Assembly: GCA_041660925.1 (NCBI GenBank) | Contig: JBAZVI010000011.1 | Coordinates: 38,924 to 102,923, forward strand | Direction: 5' to 3' | From: Elusimicrobiota bacterium | GTDB taxonomy: Bacteria; Elusimicrobiota; Elusimicrobia; UBA1565 | Length of the DNA stretch: 64,000 nucleotides | Shown: piece after piece, positions 36,240 through 47,915 of the stretch | How positions within the stretch are numbered: position 1 is the stretch's first letter | Layout of the letters: each line of letters starts with the position of its first letter | Made by a program: the position numbers and the translations under genes | Notes under the pieces: generated by a model | The model's input: the letters and a program-made list of their open reading frames with translations, nothing else | Told to the model about the DNA's origin: nothing | Database searches by the model: none

Positions 36240-36268
36240 TTGATTGTTCCTTCCGCCCGTTCTATACT
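36240..36268 (+). promoter_or_regulatory. Sigma-70-type promoter of the receiver-domain gene
   Basis: TTGATT (36240-36245), 17-bp spacer, TATACT (36263-36268). The predicted start near 36275 leaves about 6 nt before ATG 36281; no ribosome binding site fits. Confidence 0.7.
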
Positions 36269-36280
36269 GACAGTCCACTC

Positions 36281-36664
36281 ATGGCCCGCGTCCTCATCGT
36301 CGACGACGACGTCTCCCTGGTCCAGATCCTGACCCTGGCCCTGCGCTCCTTCGGCCACGAGGTCGCCAGCGCCGGCGACCCTTCCGCGGGACTGCAGGAA
36401 GCCCGGCAGTTCAAGCCCGAGATCGTCCTGCTCGACTACCACATGCCCGGAGCGACCGGTTCGCATCTCTTCGAGGCCTTCCGCCGCAACGCCTCCACCG
36501 CGAAGATCCCCATCCTCTTCATGAGCGGCGAGGCCAGCCCCGACCAGGTCTTCGGCGAAGTGGCCGAAGCGTCGCACACCCGCTTCCTCGCCAAGCCCGT
36601 CCGCATGGAAGAGCTTCGCCGCTCCATCGCCGAGATGCTGGCCGAAGCGGCCGACCCCGAGTAA
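36281..36664 (+). CDS. Stand-alone response regulator receiver (CheY-like)
   Basis: 127 residues, one receiver domain and no output domain. Acidic pocket DDD (8-10), phosphoacceptor Asp52 (VLLDYHMPG), Ser82 and Lys105 (LAKPVR) are all present. Such single-domain regulators act by binding partners in phosphorelays, motility or development. No histidine kinase is adjacent. Divergent from the DUF5677-like gene, convergent with murI (10-bp gap). Confidence 0.92.
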   Translation: MARVLIVDDDVSLVQILTLALRSFGHEVASAGDPSAGLQEARQFKPEIVLLDYHMPGATGSHLFEAFRRNASTAKIPILFMSGEASPDQVFGEVAEASHTRFLAKPVRMEELRRSIAEMLAEAADPE

Positions 36665-36674
36665 GACCGACCCC

Positions 36675-37553
36675 TCAGACCCCCACCCGGGCCAGACGCA
36701 CCTTCGGCACCTTGCGCCCGAGGAACAGGCGCGCCATCCGCTTGAAGCGCTCGGGGGCGTCGGAGACGAAGAACTCCTCCGATCCGCGGCCTTTGCGCAT
36801 GAGCCCCCGCTCGCGCAGCCACATGCGCACTTCGCGAGCCGTCTCGACCCCGGAGTCCACCAGGAGCACGCGGCTTCCCGCCGCGACGCGCAGGGTCTTC
36901 TTCAGCATCGGGTAGTGGGTGCAGCCGAGGATGAGCACGCGGAGCTTCCGCTTCTTCAGCGGGGCCAGGTACTCGCGCGCGACGCTGCGCGTCACCGGAT
37001 GGTCCCACCAGCCCTCCTCGACGAGCGGCACGAAGAGCGGGGCGGCGCGCACGGCGATGCGGCGGCAGCCGATGGCGGAGAGCTCGCGCGGATACGCGCC
37101 GCTGCGCACGGTCGCCTCGGTGCCGATGACGCCGACGATCCCCGGTCGTGCGGCGCCCCGCGAGCGCTCAGCGCCGTGAGCTCCGGGGGCGGCCCCCCCG
37201 CGCGCCAGCGCCGCGGCGGCGCGCACGGCCGGGCCGATGACCCCGAAGACCGGGACGTCGAGCGCGGCCTCGAGCGCGGGAAGCGCGAGCGCCGAGGCGC
37301 TGTTGCAGGCGACGACGAGCATCTTGATGTCGCGGCGCAGGAGGAAACGGGCGATCTCGAGGGAGAAGCGGGTCACCGCCTCCTTCGACTTGCTCCCGTA
37401 CGGGAGCCGGGCGGTGTCGCCGAAATAAACGAGGCGCTCGGACGGCATGGCGCGGCGCAGCTCGCGCAGCACGGTGAGCCCGCCCATGCCCGAATCGAAG
37501 ACGGCGATGGCCTTGTCGGCGCGGCGCGCCGCGGCGGCGAGGTTTCCCTTCAT
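36675..37553 (-). CDS. murI: Glutamate racemase
   Basis: 292 residues. Supplies D-glutamate for peptidoglycan. FDSGMGGLTVLREL, YFGDTARLPYG, catalytic Cys83 (VACNSASA) and Cys211 (LGCTHYPM) are conserved. A Gly/Ala/Arg-rich insertion (about residues 117-137) is unusual for the family. Last gene of the 40-gene block; ATG 37553 overlaps amiC as ATGA. Confidence 0.96.
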   Translation of the reverse strand: MKGNLAAAARRADKAIAVFDSGMGGLTVLRELRRAMPSERLVYFGDTARLPYGSKSKEAVTRFSLEIARFLLRRDIKMLVVACNSASALALPALEAALDVPVFGVIGPAVRAAAALARGGAAPGAHGAERSRGAARPGIVGVIGTEATVRSGAYPRELSAIGCRRIAVRAAPLFVPLVEEGWWDHPVTRSVAREYLAPLKKRKLRVLILGCTHYPMLKKTLRVAAGSRVLLVDSGVETAREVRMWLRERGLMRKGRGSEEFFVSDAPERFKRMARLFLGRKVPKVRLARVGV

Positions 37554-39285
37554 GGTCTGCCCTCCGGCTTGAGCCAGTCCTTCCTCCGGGCGAAATCGAG
37601 CAGGCCGGCGTAGATCCCCTCGGCCAGCTTGCGGCGGAACTTCTTCGACTCCAGCTTGGTCTCATCCTGCGGGTTGGTGACGTAGCCCATCTCGACGAGT
37701 ACGGCCGGCGCGTTCGCCCCGCGCAGTACGTAGAAGGAAGCCTGCTTGACCCCTCGGTCCGCGAGCTCGACGCGCTTCTTCAGGGTCTTCTCCATGACCC
37801 CCGAGAGTTCGGAGGCGTCGTTGATGAATTCCGTGCGCGCGAGCTGGTAGAGGACCTCGGCGGCCTCGTCCTCCACCTCGCCTTTCCCTTCGAGCGCGAG
37901 CACCGAGTTCTCGAACTCGGCGAGGCGCTCGGCTTCGGGGTCGGACGCGCGCTCGGAGAGGAAGTAGATCTCGAAGCCGTTCTCGGCGCGGCTGGGGTGC
38001 GCGTTGCAGTGCAGGGAGACGAAGAGGTCCGCGCCCCACTCGTTGGAGAGCCGCGAGCGGTCGCTGAGCGGCAGGAACACGTCGGTCTGCCGGGTCAGGA
38101 AGACGTCGAAGAGGCCTTCCTCCTCGAGGAGTCGGGAAAGCTCGCGCGCGACCGAGAGGTTGATGTCCTTCTCGTAGACCCCGCGCAGGCCCGGGGCGCC
38201 GCTGTCCTTGCCGCCGTGCCCCGCGTCGACGGCGATGCGGATGCGCTTGCGCGCGGGCTTGGCGGTCTTGGCGGCGCGCGAGCCGTTCTCCTCTCGCGCC
38301 GTCCCTTCGGCGCTCAGGCCCGCCGAAGGGACCGCGGCGGGCGCGGCCGCGGCGGCCGTCACCGCAGGCGTCGCGAGCGGGGCGGCGGCGAGCGCGACGG
38401 CTCCCGCGGCGGGGACCGCGGATGGAGCTTCGTCGGCCGCGTCGGCCGGCGCCCCCGCCTCGAGGCGCGGCGCCTCCCGGGGCTGCGCTGCGGAGAGGAA
38501 CGGGGCGCCCTCGCGGGCGACGTCGAGGACCAGGCGGCGCGGCGCGGGGTACTCCTTGAGCGTCCAGCGCGGTGAGTCCTTCTCGAACTGCACCGTCATC
38601 CGGGCCTGACGCGACTCCTGGCGGAGCGTCACGCCCTCGACGACCCCGTCCCCGATCTCCGTCTTCTCCGACCACTCGATGCTCCCGCGGGGGATGGAGA
38701 CCTCGAGGGCGCGCAGGCCGCGCCGCTCGCTCTTGTACGCCAGGTCTTCCTTGAACTCGAGCACGACCCGGGTGTGGTCGGGATAAGTGAACCAGCGCAG
38801 CGGCCCGACGCTCGAGCGCTGGTCGACCGTGAGCAGGCGCGTCTTCGCGTTGAACTGCGTGTCGCAGCCGGCCGCCTCGGAGAACGCCTCGCTGAGGAGG
38901 AAGGCGATCGGGACCATGGCCTTCCCGTTGCGCAGCAGGACCTTCTCGGGGAGCTCGACGGTCTGCTCCCCCACGGCGGCTTGCGCGGACTCGGGGATGA
39001 GCACGGCCTTGCGCCCGTGCAGGGAGAGGGTGACCTTCCCCGAGACCCCGAAGTAGTCGACGCGCGCCCCGTAGACGCGTCCGGCGTCCTTGGCCTCGAG
39101 GTAGTACGTCTCGTCCACGCGGTACGCGGACACGCTGCCCCAGAGCTTCCCGGATTTCACCACCTGGACATCCTCGCAGCCGCCGTTCCCGGCGGCTGCC
39201 AGCAGCAGGATGAACGCCGCCGCCAGGACCCCGCAGAGGGCCTGGAGCGACGAAAGAGTGCGGCGCGCGGGCGGCGGCGTTCTCG

Positions 39286-39289
<4 letters not shown>
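37550..39289 (-). CDS. amiC: N-acetylmuramoyl-L-alanine amidase with AMIN domain
   Basis: 579 residues from ATG 39289. Hydrophobic signal segment (LQALCGVLAAAFILLLAAAG); a copper-amine-oxidase-N-like strand region; an AMIN-type beta domain (WFTYPDHTRVVLEFKEDLAY); an Ala/Pro linker; then Amidase_3 from about residue 365. Zinc ligands lie in DAGHGGKDSGA, GVYEKDINL and LHCNAHPS, with the catalytic Glu in VLVEMGYVTN. It cleaves the bond between peptide and MurNAc during growth or division. Overlaps rng upstream and murI downstream by ATGA. Confidence 0.93.
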
Positions 39290-41163
<1,874 letters not shown>

Positions 41164-41185
41164 GGCGTACTCCTTTTGCGAAATC

Positions 41186-41896
41186 TCAGGGAGCGATCAG
41201 CTCCCCGCCGGCCGTCTCCGACAAAAGCTCCCGACGCGCGACGCGGCAGCGGTCCAGGGGGACGTCGGCCCCCAGCCACTCCCGCAGCAGCGCCTCGGGC
41301 TTCACGGTGCGCTTGGGACCGAACCGGAGCAGGAGCTCCAGGCGGTCGGGCGCGGCGAGCGTCATCGAGCGGATGAGCGGCCGGGCGTCCACCCGCTCCA
41401 CGCGCGCGCCTCCTTCTTTCGGCTTCAAGACGACGATCTCGCTGCGCGCGAGGAGCGCGCTCAGCGCCGCCCCGGCCTCCGCCGGGAACGGACCGCGGAC
41501 CTCGTAGCGTACGACGTTGATGCTCGCGTCCAGCGAGGGGAAATAGCGGGGTATGCGACGGACCTCGCGCACGGCGAACCCTTCCGGGAGGACGGCTCCG
41601 AGGCGCGTGAGCGCTTCGCGCGGCTCCACGTCCGCGAGCGTCTCCATGTCGAAATACTCGGCGTCGCTCTCGTAGCCCACGGCGATGGCCGGGCCGAACG
41701 AGAGCCGGGGCCGCGGGCGGCGACGGCGCCCGTCCGGGACGTACGGGAGGCCGCTCGCGAGCACGGCCGCGCGCAGGGCCTCGATCTGCCCGAGGTGCGA
41801 GAGCGCGCAGGCGGGCCCGCCGCGCGTGAGGCGCAGGCGCAGGCGCGTCGCGGGAACGGCCGGGCGGCTCTCCTGCTCGAGCTCAGAGGAAGGCAT
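41186..41896 (-). CDS. TIGR03936/DUF2344 radical SAM-associated protein
   Basis: 236 residues. RLRLRLTRGGPACALSHLGQ, RRRRPRPRLSFGPAIAVGYE and SDAEYFDMETL follow the DUF2344 pattern. In many bacteria this domain is fused to, or next to, a radical SAM protein and lies beside RNase E/G; here the radical SAM partner is absent. It overlaps rodA by 14 bp and sits 22 bp before rng. Molecular role unknown. Confidence 0.85.
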   Translation of the reverse strand: MPSSELEQESRPAVPATRLRLRLTRGGPACALSHLGQIEALRAAVLASGLPYVPDGRRRRPRPRLSFGPAIAVGYESDAEYFDMETLADVEPREALTRLGAVLPEGFAVREVRRIPRYFPSLDASINVVRYEVRGPFPAEAGAALSALLARSEIVVLKPKEGGARVERVDARPLIRSMTLAAPDRLELLLRFGPKRTVKPEALLREWLGADVPLDRCRVARRELLSETAGGELIAP

Positions 41897-43223
41897 AGCG
41901 CCTCGAATAGATGTTCGCCACGATGCCCAGGGCGTACAGCGTGATGGCCAGGTTCGAGCCCCCGTAGGAGACCAGCGGCAGCGGGATCCCGGCGACCGGG
42001 ACCAGCCCCACGCACATGCCGACGTTGACCAGCAGGGCGAACCCGTAGATGGACGCCATCCCGCAGCAGACGAGGTAGCCGTAGCGGTCCCGCGCGACGC
42101 GCGCGGTGTTGACGATCCTCCAGACGAGCATCAGGTAGAGCGCGAGCACGGCCATAGCCCCCAGGAAGCCCATCTCCTCGCCGATGACGGCGTAGATGAA
42201 GTCGGTGTGGCGCTCCGGGAGGAAGCCGAGCTGGGACTGGGTCCCGGAGAAGACGCCCTTCCCCCAGAGACCGCCCGAGCCGATGGCGATCTGGGCCTGC
42301 TGCACGTTGTAGCCCGCCCCGCGCGGGTCCACCTGCGGGACGAGGAAGGCGACGAAGCGGTTGCGCTGGTAGCCCTTGAGCTGGTGGTTGACGAGGGTCG
42401 CCGAGGCCAGCCCGGCGATGAGCACGACGGTCGCCGCGGCGAAGAAGACCCCGTGGATGCCCGTGCGCGCCATGATGGAGAGCCTCCAGGCGAGCAGGCC
42501 GCCGACGGCGATGACCCCGAGGGCGATGAGCACCGGCATGTTCAGCGTCGAGATCTTCATGAAGTAGGCCAGCGGCGCGAAGGACATCCAGGCCGGGTTC
42601 ATCGACACGAGCGTCCACATCAGCGGCAGTCCCAGCGTGATCGCCCCGTAGGCGCCCATCACGACGAGCGCGCCGAGGTGGGCGCCGGAACAGAAGAGCA
42701 TCACCAGCAGCATCGGGAAGAACGAAAGGGTCGAGGAGAAGTCCGGCTCCTTGAGGATGAGGATCATCACCGGCGCGACGAGGGCGAACGCCCAGAACAC
42801 GGTGGTGACGTCCCCGACGCGCGAGCCCCGGCGGTCGAGGAAGTTGGCCAGGGTCAGGATGGTCAGGATGCGCGCGAGCTCCGAGGGCTGGAAGGTGACG
42901 AAAGGGAAGCGGATCCAAGAGCGCTGACCGCGCTGATAGAGGCCGAAGACGAGCACCCAGACGAGGATGAGGATCGTGAGGGCGTAGAGCGTCTTCGACT
43001 GGTCCTGATAGACCTGGTAGTTGAAGCTCAGGCCGAAGACGAAGAGGAGCGCGCCGACGACGGCGGCGAGGAAGTGCTTCTCGAGGAGCTTGCCGAAATA
43101 GGGGAGCGGCGAGGCCGCGGAAAGGATGGCGAGCGTCCCGATCGCGACGAGACCCGCCGCCGAGCCGACCAGCAGCCAGTCCACGCGTCCCCGCAGCGCC
43201 GTGTCCGAACGGTTGAGGAACAT
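41883..43223 (-). CDS. rodA: Rod shape-determining lipid II polymerase RodA
   Basis: 446 residues, about ten transmembrane helices, SEDS family. Peptidoglycan glycosyltransferase working with PBP2. Landmarks: SWIRFPFVTFQPSELARI, LKEPDFSSTLSF, ERHTDFIYAVIGEEMGF and GIPLPLVSYGGSN. It is somewhat longer than E. coli RodA (370), with extra hydrophobic sequence about residues 200-280. Starts 1 bp after the mrdA stop. Confidence 0.96.
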   Translation of the reverse strand: MFLNRSDTALRGRVDWLLVGSAAGLVAIGTLAILSAASPLPYFGKLLEKHFLAAVVGALLFVFGLSFNYQVYQDQSKTLYALTILILVWVLVFGLYQRGQRSWIRFPFVTFQPSELARILTILTLANFLDRRGSRVGDVTTVFWAFALVAPVMILILKEPDFSSTLSFFPMLLVMLFCSGAHLGALVVMGAYGAITLGLPLMWTLVSMNPAWMSFAPLAYFMKISTLNMPVLIALGVIAVGGLLAWRLSIMARTGIHGVFFAAATVVLIAGLASATLVNHQLKGYQRNRFVAFLVPQVDPRGAGYNVQQAQIAIGSGGLWGKGVFSGTQSQLGFLPERHTDFIYAVIGEEMGFLGAMAVLALYLMLVWRIVNTARVARDRYGYLVCCGMASIYGFALLVNVGMCVGLVPVAGIPLPLVSYGGSNLAITLYALGIVANIYSRRYAFL

Positions 43224-43224
43224 G

Positions 43225-45129
43225 CTATTCGGTGATCTCCCGGGGATGCGGGATGCCGCCGGCGCCCGGGCGCTGGCCCGCCGCGGCGCGGGGGGCGGCG
43301 GCGGGCGCGGACGGAGCGGCGCGTTCCTCGCCGCTGCGGTCCTCGACGGGCTCGGCGTCGGTATAGGGCTTGCCCGGCGTCAGGCCGAAGGCCGCCTCGA
43401 TGATGCGGCGCGCGACCGGACCGGCGGCCGAGGAGCCATGTCCGCCGTTCTGGACGAGTACGGCGGCCGCGAGGGACGCCGTTTCGCCCGGGCGCCCGGC
43501 GTAGCAGACGAACCAGGCGTGATCATCGCCGTGCGGGTTCTGGGCCGTGCCGGTCTTGCCCCCGATGACGAGCCCCGGGATGTGCACGCTCCCGCCGGTG
43601 CCGGCGTCGATGACCCGCTCGAGGCCCTTCTGGAGCATGTCCCAGGTCTCGGGCTTGAGATCCACCCGGCCGAGGGCTTCCGGCTTCGCGTCGTAGCCGC
43701 CGCCGCCGACGTATTCGATGCGCCGGACGAACTGCGGGCGCCAGATCGTCCCGCGGTTGGCCACCGCTCCGACGACCCCGGCCATCTGCGCCGGGGTCAC
43801 GAGGAGTTCTCCCTGCCCGATGGAGAGGTTGACGGTGTCCCCGTCGTACCAGGCCTTGCCGCGCTTGCTGCGCTCCTCGGGGCCGAAGCGCTTGCCCGAC
43901 TTCTCGCCGGAGAGGCCGATCTTCGTGTCCTCGCCGATGCGGAACATCTTCTCATAGCGCTCGATGACGTCCCCTCCGACGCGCAATCCCATCTGATAGA
44001 AATACGTGTCGCAGGAGTTGGCGATGCCGTTGAGCCAGTCCTGGTAGAGGTGCCCTTTCTTCTGCCAGCAGCGGAAGACCTTGTTGCCGAGCCGGAAGCT
44101 CCCGGGGCAGAAGATGCGGTCGCTGACGCTGATGCGTCCCTCGTTGAGGATCGCGGCGCTGGTGACGATCTTGAAGGTCGAGCCCGGAGGATAGGTCCCG
44201 GAGATGGCGAGGTTGAACTCGGGGATGTTCGTGACCCGGGCGTGGTCGGGGTCGCGCTCGGAGACCAGGAACATGTTGGGGTCGAAATCCGGGATCGAGG
44301 TGAAGGCGAGGACGTTGCCGTTGCGCGGATCGATGACGATGGCCGCCCCCCGCTTGGACGGAGAGGTGCGCAGAGCCTCCTCGGCGGCGGCCTGGATCTT
44401 CGCGTCGAGCGTGAGGTAGAGGTTCCCCCCCGCATGCCAGCCGACCTGATCGAGGATGCGCTTGAGGCGCCCCTGCGCATCGACCTCCATGCGGATCTCC
44501 CCGTCGACTCCGCGCAGCTCGCGCTCGAAGATGCGCTCGATGCCCATGCGCCCGACGCGGGAGTCGAGGCGGTAGCCGGCCGCCTTGAGCTGGTTCCAGG
44601 AGACGCGGTCGACCTTCCCGAGGTAGCCGAGCAGGTGGCTCGCGAAGGCGCCGCGCGGGTAGGAGCGCTGCGCTTCGACGATGAGGTCGACGCCGGGATA
44701 GACGGTCTTGATCTCGGAGAGCTTGAACATCGTCTTCAGCGGCAGGTTCTCGGCGAGGTGGATGGCCGCCTGCTCGCGCCAGGCCTCGTTGAGGGACTCC
44801 AGGACCCGTTCGCGCTCGAGGCCGAGCTCGGCGGCGAGGTCCGTCGCGAGAGCGGAGAGGCGCGCGCGGCTCTCGTCCTTGCCGGGGAGATAGATGAGCG
44901 AGAACGAGGGGCGGTTCGTCGCGATGACCTCGCCGTTGCGGTCGTAGATGCGCCCCCGCGGAGCCGTCTGATAGATGCTCTGCGTGCGATTGCGCTCGGC
45001 GACCTTCATGTAATAGACGTTGCGCAGGACCTGGAGCTGCAGCAGGCGCAGCCCGAGCAGGGCGACGGCGAAGTAGAAGCCGATCCAGAGGATCCGCAGG
45101 CGCTCGTTGTAGGCGGCGTCCTGTCTCAT
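43225..45129 (-). CDS. mrdA: Penicillin-binding protein 2, elongasome transpeptidase
   Basis: 634 residues. N-terminal membrane anchor (ILWIGFYFAVALLGLRLLQL), pedestal domain, and transpeptidase with active-site GSTFKIV (SxxK), NSCDTYFY as the SxN/SxD motif and GGKTGTAQ (KTG). Crosslinks peptidoglycan with RodA during elongation. Ala/Pro-rich C-terminal tail. ATG 45129 overlaps mreD as ATGA. Confidence 0.97.
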   Translation of the reverse strand: MRQDAAYNERLRILWIGFYFAVALLGLRLLQLQVLRNVYYMKVAERNRTQSIYQTAPRGRIYDRNGEVIATNRPSFSLIYLPGKDESRARLSALATDLAAELGLERERVLESLNEAWREQAAIHLAENLPLKTMFKLSEIKTVYPGVDLIVEAQRSYPRGAFASHLLGYLGKVDRVSWNQLKAAGYRLDSRVGRMGIERIFERELRGVDGEIRMEVDAQGRLKRILDQVGWHAGGNLYLTLDAKIQAAAEEALRTSPSKRGAAIVIDPRNGNVLAFTSIPDFDPNMFLVSERDPDHARVTNIPEFNLAISGTYPPGSTFKIVTSAAILNEGRISVSDRIFCPGSFRLGNKVFRCWQKKGHLYQDWLNGIANSCDTYFYQMGLRVGGDVIERYEKMFRIGEDTKIGLSGEKSGKRFGPEERSKRGKAWYDGDTVNLSIGQGELLVTPAQMAGVVGAVANRGTIWRPQFVRRIEYVGGGGYDAKPEALGRVDLKPETWDMLQKGLERVIDAGTGGSVHIPGLVIGGKTGTAQNPHGDDHAWFVCYAGRPGETASLAAAVLVQNGGHGSSAAGPVARRIIEAAFGLTPGKPYTDAEPVEDRSGEERAAPSAPAAAPRAAAGQRPGAGGIPHPREITE

Positions 45130-45605
45130 CTCTGCTGCGTCGCCAGCGCGCGCCGGACGGCGGAGAAGGCCGCCGGTGCGACGAGGACGTTGTAAAGGGT
45201 GCCGAGCGTGAAGAGCTTCCAGCCCACCCAGAGGAAGCGGTGCTCGAAAACGAGTCCGGCGAACCCGACGAAGAGCCAGAAGGCCGTCGAGACGACGCCG
45301 GCGACCATCATCTGCGAAGTCGGGCTCGAGACGTCCATCTGCCGGCGCAGGTTTCCGACGAGGTAGCCGACGAGCGTCAAGGCCAGGGCCCCGGCGCCGA
45401 AAGTGTGGGCACTGAGCGCGTCGAGGAAGAGCCCCCAGAAGAAGCCGTAGGTCTGTCCCGCGACGGGACCGGCCTGCGAGGCCGTGGCGACCGTCAGCAG
45501 GAGGAGCAGGCGGGGCGCCAGGCCCCAGACGTCGAGCCGGGTCGACCAGAACCATTCGGCGGCCATGCCGAGGACGAAGAGCGCGGCCAGTCGCATGGGC
45601 CTCAC
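45126..45605 (-). CDS. mreD: Rod shape-determining protein MreD
   Basis: 159 residues from GTG 45605, which overlaps the mreC stop as GTGA; ATG 45596 would give 156 residues and has GAGG nearby. Four or five hydrophobic segments (LLLLLTVATASQAGPVAGQT, FFWGLFLDALSAHTFGAGAL) match MreD, which links MreC to the PBP2-RodA complex in the inner membrane. Assignment rests on position and hydropathy, as MreD diverges fast. Confidence 0.88.
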   Translation of the reverse strand: MRPMRLAALFVLGMAAEWFWSTRLDVWGLAPRLLLLLTVATASQAGPVAGQTYGFFWGLFLDALSAHTFGAGALALTLVGYLVGNLRRQMDVSSPTSQMMVAGVVSTAFWLFVGFAGLVFEHRFLWVGWKLFTLGTLYNVLVAPAAFSAVRRALATQQR

Positions 45606-46435
45606 GCATCCCCCCGCTTCTTCCGCCGCAGGATCAGGACTTCCTTGAGGCGGCTGGCGGGAGCCGCCGGGGTGACCTCGACGGTCTGGAAGGCCAGGAA
45701 CGGATCGCGGTCGAAGACTTTCGAGACCGTCCCGATGGGGAGCTCCGCCGGGAAGGTCGCGCTGGTCGGAGACGTCACGACGTCCTCGCCGACGCGGGGC
45801 TGCGCTTCCATCGAGAGGTAGTTCATGCGCATGCGCGCGGTCCCCTGGCCCTGGATGAGCCCTTCCCACTGGCTTGCGGGCATGTAGGCGGCGACCGCCG
45901 AGAGCTCGTCGGTGAGCAGCAGGACCTTGGAGCTCCTGGACGCGGTCTCCACGATCCGCCCGACGACGCACAGGCGCCCCGAACAGGAGGCCAGCACGGG
46001 GGCGTTCACCTCGACGCCGTCCTCCTCGCCCGCATCGACGATGAGCGAGCGGTTCCAGCCCTGCGGGTCCCGCTCCATCACGTGCGCCCAGCGCAGGGCC
46101 GTCGGCGACGACGTCGTGAGGGACAGCTCATCGGTCAGACGCGCGTTCTCGCGCCGCAGCGCGTCGTTCTCCGCGCGCTGGAGCTGGTGTCGGCGCAGCT
46201 CCTCCTCGAGCTCGCGCACGCGCGCGTCGGCCGAGATGAGCCGCGCGACGTCGACGGGGAGCGCGTTGAGCTTCTCGATGCCCTGCCCCCCGTAATAGGG
46301 GAGCGGATCATAGATATAGGAGGCGTATTCCCGGAAGGCGCGGACTTTGCCTGTGAGCGGAAGGCTCAGGAGGATCACGGAGATCCCCCCGAAGATGAGC
46401 AGAAAAATGTTCGCGACGCGCTTCTCCCTGTTCAT
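45602..46435 (-). CDS. mreC: Rod shape-determining protein MreC
   Basis: 277 residues. N-terminal membrane anchor (VANIFLLIFGGISVILLSLP), periplasmic coiled coil about residues 70-110 (VRELEEELRRHQLQRAENDA), then two beta domains (WNRSLIVDAGEEDGVEVNAP, VLLLTDELSAVAAYMP). Activates PBP2. A 74-bp gap with a small CCCCTGAAGGGG hairpin separates it from mreB. Confidence 0.95.
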   Translation of the reverse strand: MNREKRVANIFLLIFGGISVILLSLPLTGKVRAFREYASYIYDPLPYYGGQGIEKLNALPVDVARLISADARVRELEEELRRHQLQRAENDALRRENARLTDELSLTTSSPTALRWAHVMERDPQGWNRSLIVDAGEEDGVEVNAPVLASCSGRLCVVGRIVETASRSSKVLLLTDELSAVAAYMPASQWEGLIQGQGTARMRMNYLSMEAQPRVGEDVVTSPTSATFPAELPIGTVSKVFDRDPFLAFQTVEVTPAAPASRLKEVLILRRKKRGDA

Positions 46436-46509
46436 GCGGCTCCAGGGCGGAGTCGCTCGCGGACCCCTTCAGGGGGTGCGCGGCGGCCGCGGTGTGCGCG
46501 GGAACGGCG

Positions 46510-47559
46510 TCAGGCGCCCGGTCGGAAGGTCGTGATGAAGTCCGACTTCCGTCCCCCGAGTCCGTCCAGGACTTCGAGGAACTTCCCGGTCCCGATCGCT
46601 ACGCAGCTGAGCGGGTCGGCGGCACGGTGCACCGGCAGCTCCGTCTCCTGCCGGATGAGGTCCGGTAGACCTCTGAGCAGCGTGCCCCCTCCCGCCAGCA
46701 CCATCCCACGATCCACCAAATCCGCGGCCAGCTCCGCCGGCGTCTCTTCAAGCGTCGATTTGATCACGTCGAGGACCATCTGCACGGGCTCCATGAGGGC
46801 CTGGCGGACCTCCTCGGAGGTGATCAATACGGTCTTCGGAAGACCGGTGGCCTGATCCCGGCCCTTCACTTCCATCGTCTTCTCCTCCTTGAGAGGGAAG
46901 ACGGAACCGATCTGGATCTTGACGTCTTCGGCCGAGGTCTCGCCGATCAGCAGATTGTACTTGCGGCGGAAATGCTGGAGGATGGCATCGTCCATCTCGT
47001 CGCCCGCGACGTCGATGGACTTGGAGACGACGAGGCCGCCCAGCGAGATGACCGCCGCCTGCGTCGTTCCCCCGCCGATGTCGACGATCATGTTCGCCCG
47101 CGGCTCCGAGATGGGGAGGTCCGCCCCGATGGCCGAAGCCATCGGCTGTTCGATGAGGAAGACCTCCCGCGCGCCGGCCTGAAGCGCCGACTCCTGCACG
47201 GCACGGCGTTCGACCTCGGTGATCCCCGAGGGGATGCCGATGACGATGCGCGGGTGCAGCAGGCTGCGGCGGTTGTGGACCTTGCGGATGAAGTACTTGA
47301 TCATCTCCTGCGTGACTTCGAAGTCGGCGATGACCCCGTTCTTCAGCGGCCGCACGGCGACGATCGAGGCGGGCGTACGCCCGAGCATCCTCTTCGCTTC
47401 CGCCCCGATGGCGAGAACCCGGCGCGACTCGCGGTCGATGGCGACGACCGACGGCTCGCGCAGGACGATCCCATGGTTCTTCACATAGACGAGGGTGTTC
47501 GCCGTGCCGAGGTCGATCCCCATGTCGTTCGAGAAGAGGCTGAAGAGGTAGTCGAACAT
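46510..47559 (-). CDS. mreB: Rod shape-determining actin homologue MreB
   Basis: 349 residues. Phosphate-1 motif MGIDLGTANTLVYVKNHGIV, GIPSGITEVERRAV, IVDIGGGTTQAAVISLGG and VLAGGGTLLRGL identify MreB. It polymerises under the inner membrane and guides the PBP2-RodA machinery. Its ATG is only 8 bp after the rplQ stop, so mreB is joined to the alpha ribosomal operon. Confidence 0.98.
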   Translation of the reverse strand: MFDYLFSLFSNDMGIDLGTANTLVYVKNHGIVLREPSVVAIDRESRRVLAIGAEAKRMLGRTPASIVAVRPLKNGVIADFEVTQEMIKYFIRKVHNRRSLLHPRIVIGIPSGITEVERRAVQESALQAGAREVFLIEQPMASAIGADLPISEPRANMIVDIGGGTTQAAVISLGGLVVSKSIDVAGDEMDDAILQHFRRKYNLLIGETSAEDVKIQIGSVFPLKEEKTMEVKGRDQATGLPKTVLITSEEVRQALMEPVQMVLDVIKSTLEETPAELAADLVDRGMVLAGGGTLLRGLPDLIRQETELPVHRAADPLSCVAIGTGKFLEVLDGLGGRKSDFITTFRPGA

Positions 47560-47567
47560 GTTCTCCT

Positions 47568-47912
47568 CTAGGGGATGAGGCGGATGAGTCCCTGAGGCGA
47601 GTTGTCCCCGATCCGGCGGGCGACGCGCAGGATCTGCGTGTAGCCTCCGGGTCGGTTCTGATAGCGCGGCGCCAGCACGTCGAAGAGCTTCTTGTAGGCC
47701 GCCTTATCCTGCACGCGGCGCCGCACCTCGTGGTGCAGCCCGTTCTTGGCCTGCGTGATGATCTTCTCGGCGTAGGGCCGGAGCTCCTTGGCCTTCGCGA
47801 CCGACGTCGTCACCCGCTCGTGCAGGATCAGGCTGACCGCGAGGTTCTTGAGCAGCGCGCGCCGGTGTTCGCCGGTGCGTCCGAGTCTGCGTCCGCCCAG
47901 TGTCTTGATCAT
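47568..47912 (-). CDS. rplQ: Ribosomal protein bL17
   Basis: 114 residues. GRRLGRTGEHRRALLKNLAV is the family signature. Last ribosomal gene of the block; rpoA ends 3 bp before it, mreB begins 8 bp after. Normal length without the C-terminal extension found in some phyla. Confidence 0.97.
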   Translation of the reverse strand: MIKTLGGRRLGRTGEHRRALLKNLAVSLILHERVTTSVAKAKELRPYAEKIITQAKNGLHHEVRRRVQDKAAYKKLFDVLAPRYQNRPGGYTQILRVARRIGDNSPQGLIRLIP

Positions 47913-47915
47913 GGA